Assembly (NCBI GenBank): GCA_946803715.1 | Contig: CAMPET010000177.1 | Coordinates: 133,799-144,500, forward strand | DNA length: 10,702 nucleotides | Origin: Beroe ovata | Taxonomy: Eukaryota > Ctenophora > Nuda > Beroida > Beroidae | Direction: 5' to 3' | Shown: piece after piece, positions 7,581 to 10,702 of the stretch | How the letters are laid out: every line of letters begins with the position of its first letter | How positions within the stretch are numbered: the stretch's first letter is position 1 | Position numbers and translations under genes: made by a program | Notes under the pieces: model-generated | The model's database searches: none | What the model was told of the DNA's origin: nothing | The model's input: only the letters and a program-made list of their open reading frames with translations

Positions 7581-7730
7581 ACACACAAATATTGATATAA
7601 ATGATTGACACACGCAAATATTGATAATGATTACATATGCAAATATGCAGATACTGCAGTAGCGATGATTCTCTATTTCAAGGGGGTTTCAATCAGTGCA
7701 GTTCTGATATTGACTGCAGTAGCGATCATT
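7581..7730. repeat. Dispersed short direct repeats
   Basis: ACACACAAATATTGATA (7581-7597) recurs with two extra bases at 7608-7626. ACTGCAGTAGCGATGATT (7653-7670) recurs with one mismatch at 7713-7730, 60 bp downstream. CAAATAT words add to the pattern. This looks like a decayed low-copy tandem region continuing from the 74-bp duplication. Confidence 0.7.
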
Positions 7731-8644
7731 TCAGTGCATTTCTGTCAAATTGCTTGAGATATTAATCACGGTCACGACTCACACCACTGACCATAACATT
7801 AACAACAGAAACATACGATCGGCAACTGATTTGATGGGGAGAATTAGAGTTCGTGCTATCGCATTACTAAATAATTCATCATAATATGAGGTTGTGATAT
7901 CGATTGTATAATCTATGAAATTGAATGGTATCGACAGGCACTGCTAGACAATTTGTTCGAGTGAGGCCCTTGACAAGTGATACTAGTCGAGTTAGCACAG
8001 CAAGCAAAGAATGGTACAATTCTCGAAAGTTACATCAGTTTCAGGGTCATATTAGAGTGGTTATTCTCATTTTAAATGCTAAAGTGGAGTCTGGGGCGCA
8101 AAAGGAGTCAAATTCAAAAGGGTTAAGTTCTTTTCATCAGAGCAGACTCTGAGATCCAATTTTATGAGGGGCGCCTTGCCTGGGTATGGACTATTATAGT
8201 TACTCTTAATCAGCTAACACAGTGTCAAGACGCGATGAACCCTGAAATCCAGTAAATATGAAAGAATTAGCAAACTTGCGATTTCGAAAATCATCATTTC
8301 TTATTCTTTTGAAAACGGTATTCAACTCTTACATTTACAAAAATGAAGCCAATCTTTGTTGGATAGGGTACAAAATCAAATGAACTTGAATTGCTTAACT
8401 CAGTCAGTGTCACGGAGACATAAAACGAGATGAGATTGAGAAAACGACAATGCAATAATGTAATACTGAAGTGCTCCGCGTCTAAACCACACAAGAAAAA
8501 GTGCAGGGATGTGGAACGCGGGTCACATATGTTCATTGTTCATGCTGCCATATGGCCGTCCCCCAATTCACACCCCTGCACTCAACAGTTGTGGCTCAGC
8601 TGCTCTTTGTGGGACAGCAGTACCGCGGTGCAGTGGTCTCGCGG
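7731..8644. other. Non-coding stretch, no supported gene
   Basis: An ATG at 7925 opens 75 codons to 8152 on the plus strand, Ser/Arg/Val-rich with no recognisable domain; I treat it as chance. The 8500-8644 part is more GC-rich, with AGCTGCTCTTTGTGGGACAGCAG forming a loose dyad and GTACCGCGGTGC a short near-palindrome. A TGGCTCAGCTG word near 8592 resembles a tRNA A-box, but no B-box or cloverleaf follows. Confidence 0.5.
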
Positions 8645-8668
8645 CACACACAAACCCACACACACGCA
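8645..8668. repeat. Short interrupted CA repeat
   Basis: CACACACAAACCCACACACACGC is an imperfect CA tract. With the TG tract at 8946-9043 it brackets about 280 bp in inverted orientation. Confidence 0.85.
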
Positions 8669-8785
8669 TAAACATTGAGTTATTTCAGTGGAACCACTAC
8701 TATATAGTACTACAGTAAGAGTATATCACACAATGGCGCGAGAAAGGGATGAGTCAGAGCAGGTGGTGATCTTTTGCAATCTCAC

Positions 8786-8801
8786 CTCTCTCTCTCTCTC
8801 T
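8786..8801. repeat. Short (CT)n tract
   Basis: About eight CT units in a pyrimidine-rich stretch that continues imperfectly to about 8820. Animal GAGA-type factors bind such tracts, but no promoter is visible here. Confidence 0.85.
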
Positions 8802-8840
8802 TCGTCACCTCCCTCCTCTCTGTATACATCATATATGGGA

Positions 8841-8864
8841 GCGGTACTGCAATACCCGTACCGC
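8841..8864. repeat. 7-bp-arm dyad
   Basis: GCGGTAC (8841-8847) and GTACCGC (8858-8864) are perfect inverted arms around 10 nt. The related word GTACCGCGG occurs upstream near 8622, so this may be part of a small degenerate repeat. Confidence 0.5.
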
Positions 8865-8945
8865 GAGCCGACAGAGCTTTACAATATCGATACCTGGTTC
8901 CGAGCCGTTTTTTGGAGTCGGAAACATACTCCAAGATCACAGCGT

Positions 8946-8981
8946 ATGTGTGTGNTGTGTCTCGGTGTCTGTGTGTTTCTT

Positions 8982-9043
<62 letters not shown>
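8946..9043. repeat. (TG)n microsatellite with an ambiguous base
   Basis: A TG-rich tract with interruptions (the N at 8955, TCTCGG, TTTC, TTT) becomes pure from 8996 to 9043. The N marks an unresolved base call, typical of sequence difficulty at such repeats. Open frames across this tract on both strands are repeat artefacts. Confidence 0.97.
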
Positions 9044-9044
<1 letters not shown>

Positions 9045-9562
9045 CAAACCGAGTGAGCACTGCAATATCAGATATTATGATCGAGGCATAAAGATTCCGA
9101 CAGATACTGTGCGATGTGACCTCATTCTTTATATCAAGGTGGTGTGTTAGTGAGTTCTCAGTGTCCTTAATGTGTGCATCTGTCAGTAGATGTACTAGAA
9201 TGTGTAAATAACATTGGTGATCGAAGGGCGTGGCCAAATGGAGCCAATAGCGTGAAATGACACTAGGACATAGAATTTCATAAACAGTGACTCAGTATGA
9301 GGTCTTGATTTCCATCAAATTAAACAATCTTGAGAGTTATCAATCGAACCTGACACTTTCGACGGGAAATCAACCGATCTCATATTCAACAAGCGCTAAA
9401 TCATGGAGTTCGTAATTTCATTAAATACTCATTACTCATTTCGAATTCGATCAAATCTAGATTCATTTAATATTTACAGTTCCAGTAGAGACGACTTTCC
9501 AGTTGCAGCATGATGGACGACGTTATGGTTATGAGCTGCAAGGGTAGGTATACGTTCGATTG
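9044..9562. other. Non-coding stretch, nothing notable
   Basis: I see no protein-like frame, RNA gene or clear repeat on either strand here. The base composition is AT-rich and ordinary for the window. Confidence 0.6.
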
Positions 9563-9609
9563 GGCGTATTGCATGGAATTATGCAGTGCATAATTCCATG
9601 CCACGCGTC
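9563..9609. ncRNA. Near-perfect 47-nt hairpin (possible structured RNA or cruciform)
   Basis: GCATGGAATTATGC (9571-9584) and GCATAATTCCATGC (9588-9601) are perfect 14-bp arms around the 3-nt loop AGT. Pairing resumes outward to 9563 and 9609 with two mismatches and two G-U pairs, giving about 20 pairs. It is short for a typical animal microRNA precursor and the loop is very tight, so a cruciform-forming DNA palindrome or mini-transposon remnant is at least as likely. Strand of any transcript is unknown. Confidence 0.3.
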
Positions 9610-10541
9610 ACATAATATTGGCAGGTTGTGTTACTTACACCTGTCAAGCTATTGTTCATGTCGATGATAGCATGGCAACTCATTGAGTTATGTTACAGAC
9701 AGATGTCTTCTCACGTGCTAATGAGTTACTAGTGACTAGGATTATCACACATCACTACGACAGACTTGTTACACATCATGATGACGTGACGTAATTCATC
9801 GTATACGATCTTTGACGAGAAATAAGGAGTTTCACGTATAGAAAACGGATTCTATCTTCTAACAACGGCAAGAATGTAAAAATGTTCTTTCTATCAGAAC
9901 GGATTGAAATACGATAGTAAAGATTCACTGAAAAATTCTGTTGAAACAATTAGCGGATTATAATATTCCATTTTATTACTACTATCTATTCACTACTATT
10001 CAATTTGTTAAATGTTCACTGTTCAGTATTCGAGTTCAAACCAATCAAACTTATTCTTAGAGTACATAATTTACTCTAAACTTGAAATATTGTGATCAAA
10101 GTTGAAATTAAAACAAAACGGGGTCGATCAAATCATCGATTGTACCGAAAGCATGGTATTTACGAACAGGTGTTTCCTCGAGTCTTAACTTCAATGCGGT
10201 TTTCACTGCAATACACATCCACTATCATTGTCTATCTGCTTGTTATCACCGCCAATGGCTGTTTCTTTAGCTGCAGGCAAATCTTCGCTGTCAGCATTCG
10301 ACTGAAGAGGGGGGTGTAAAAATAAGTACTTGATTCTCCAGAAAAGCTACAACAATCTGCGCCGACGCGTAAATATAAGTACGTGCGTGGGAAAATGGAG
10401 GCGCTTTGCACAGATAAATGTCGTGCAGATTCCGCGCCATTTGGAATATTGCCACTAATTTCCATCAACTTCGACTATCCATACACAGTTCTACACCACT
10501 ATGTCAAATCACAAATCATGACTGACGACTGTGACACGTTC
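9610..10541. other. Non-coding stretch, no supported gene
   Basis: Small palindromes occur: AACTCA-T-TGAGTT at 9678-9690, CATCATGATG at 9774-9783 and an imperfect AGTTACTAGTGACT at 9724-9737. A CACGTG E-box is at 9712-9717, and TGACGTGACGTAA at 9782-9794 resembles overlapping CRE half-sites. Open frames at 10092-10319 (plus, starting with GTG) and 10232-10468 (minus) overlap each other and show no recognisable domain. From about 10484 the sequence has weak similarity to the 58-bp unit that follows (TACACCACTATGTCA), perhaps a decayed edge copy. Confidence 0.5.
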
Positions 10542-10702
10542 CATGACGCGTACACCACTCTACGTCACTACGTACCGCTGACACCACTTCATAACATTGC
10601 ATGACGTATACATCACTATACGTCACTGTGTAGCGCTGACACCACTACATAACATTCCATGACGTAAACACCACTCTACGTCACTACGTACCGCTGACAC
10701 CA
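10542..10702. repeat. 58-bp tandem repeat array, continuing past window end
   Basis: Three units start with CATGACG at 10542, 10600 and 10658; the third is cut at 45 bases by the window end. Units 1 and 2 match at 49 of 58 positions. Unit 3 matches unit 1 at 42 of 45 but unit 2 at only 39 of 45, hinting at an alternating higher-order pattern. Each unit carries several ACGT words, and units 2 and 3 contain TGACGTA facing TACGTCA, resembling paired CRE half-sites. This is probably the left edge of a minisatellite or satellite array. Confidence 0.93.

Noticed and set aside
7925-8152. 75-codon plus-strand ORF
   Set aside because: No recognisable domain, no upstream promoter or splice signals, and a length within chance expectation.
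8590-8660. tRNA-like A-box TGGCTCAGCTG
   Set aside because: No B-box (GGTTCGANTCC), no acceptor stem and no cloverleaf can be drawn.
8782-9237. 151-codon minus-strand ORF, and the plus-strand frames over the same tract
   Set aside because: Their length comes from the TG/CA microsatellite, which has no stop codons in any frame, so the Thr-His and Cys-Val runs are artefacts. One frame also crosses the N.
9300-9410. Minus-strand AGGTTCGATTGAT as a tRNA or SINE B-box
   Set aside because: No A-box at the right distance and no paired stems.
10092-10468. Overlapping ORFs on both strands (75 and 78 codons)
   Set aside because: The plus frame starts with GTG, the two overlap in antisense, and neither shows a family signature.
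10542-10702. CRISPR-like array
   Set aside because: The whole 58-bp unit is repeated with no unique spacers, and the context is eukaryotic.

Overview
This window looks like non-coding DNA from an animal nuclear genome, most likely an invertebrate. The reasons are long (TG)n/(CA)n microsatellites at four places, clearly AT-rich sequence, several small fold-back and tandem repeats of the transposon or satellite kind, a degenerate TTAGGG-type telomere-like tract, and no dense operon-like coding. The small intergenic repeats would suit a sponge or another early-branching animal, but nothing here fixes the species. One ambiguous base (N) lies at 8955, at the edge of a microsatellite, which points to a draft assembly.

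Layout: 1-40 is a pure (TG)20 tract at the window edge. 41-2137 has no gene I can support; it holds a cluster of CACGTG E-boxes, an AT-rich block and a GTCAC-box cluster. 2138-2564 is the only stretch with some protein-like character: two plus-strand reading frames whose residue patterns resemble a death-fold (CARD-like) domain broken by one frame change. An antisense 50-codon ORF overlaps it. Immediately after comes a compact 166-bp fold-back element (2627-2792) with matching ends and C-rich/G-rich arms that meet the G-quadruplex pattern on opposite strands. 2793-4372 is unremarkable. 4373-5206 is rich in dyads; its centrepiece is a compound palindromic repeat (4779-5136) built from seven copies of a TTAGCTATATAGTCCG-type motif, with a degenerate telomere-like tract inside.

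5207-6560 has no supported gene. After a (CA)n tract, 6628-7730 contains a CpG-rich patch, a set of KYAP-like 12-bp repeats, nested hairpins, and a recent 74-bp duplication with shortened copies between. 7731-9562 holds further simple repeats. A near-perfect 47-nt hairpin sits at 9563-9609. The window ends inside a 58-bp tandem array (10542 to the right edge) that probably continues beyond.

There is no operon, pathway or complete gene to interpret. Open stretches of 60-150 codons occur on both strands, but about that number is expected by chance at this base composition. The best leads are the death-fold-like remnant, the G-quadruplex fold-back element, the compound 4779-5136 repeat and the 58-bp array.
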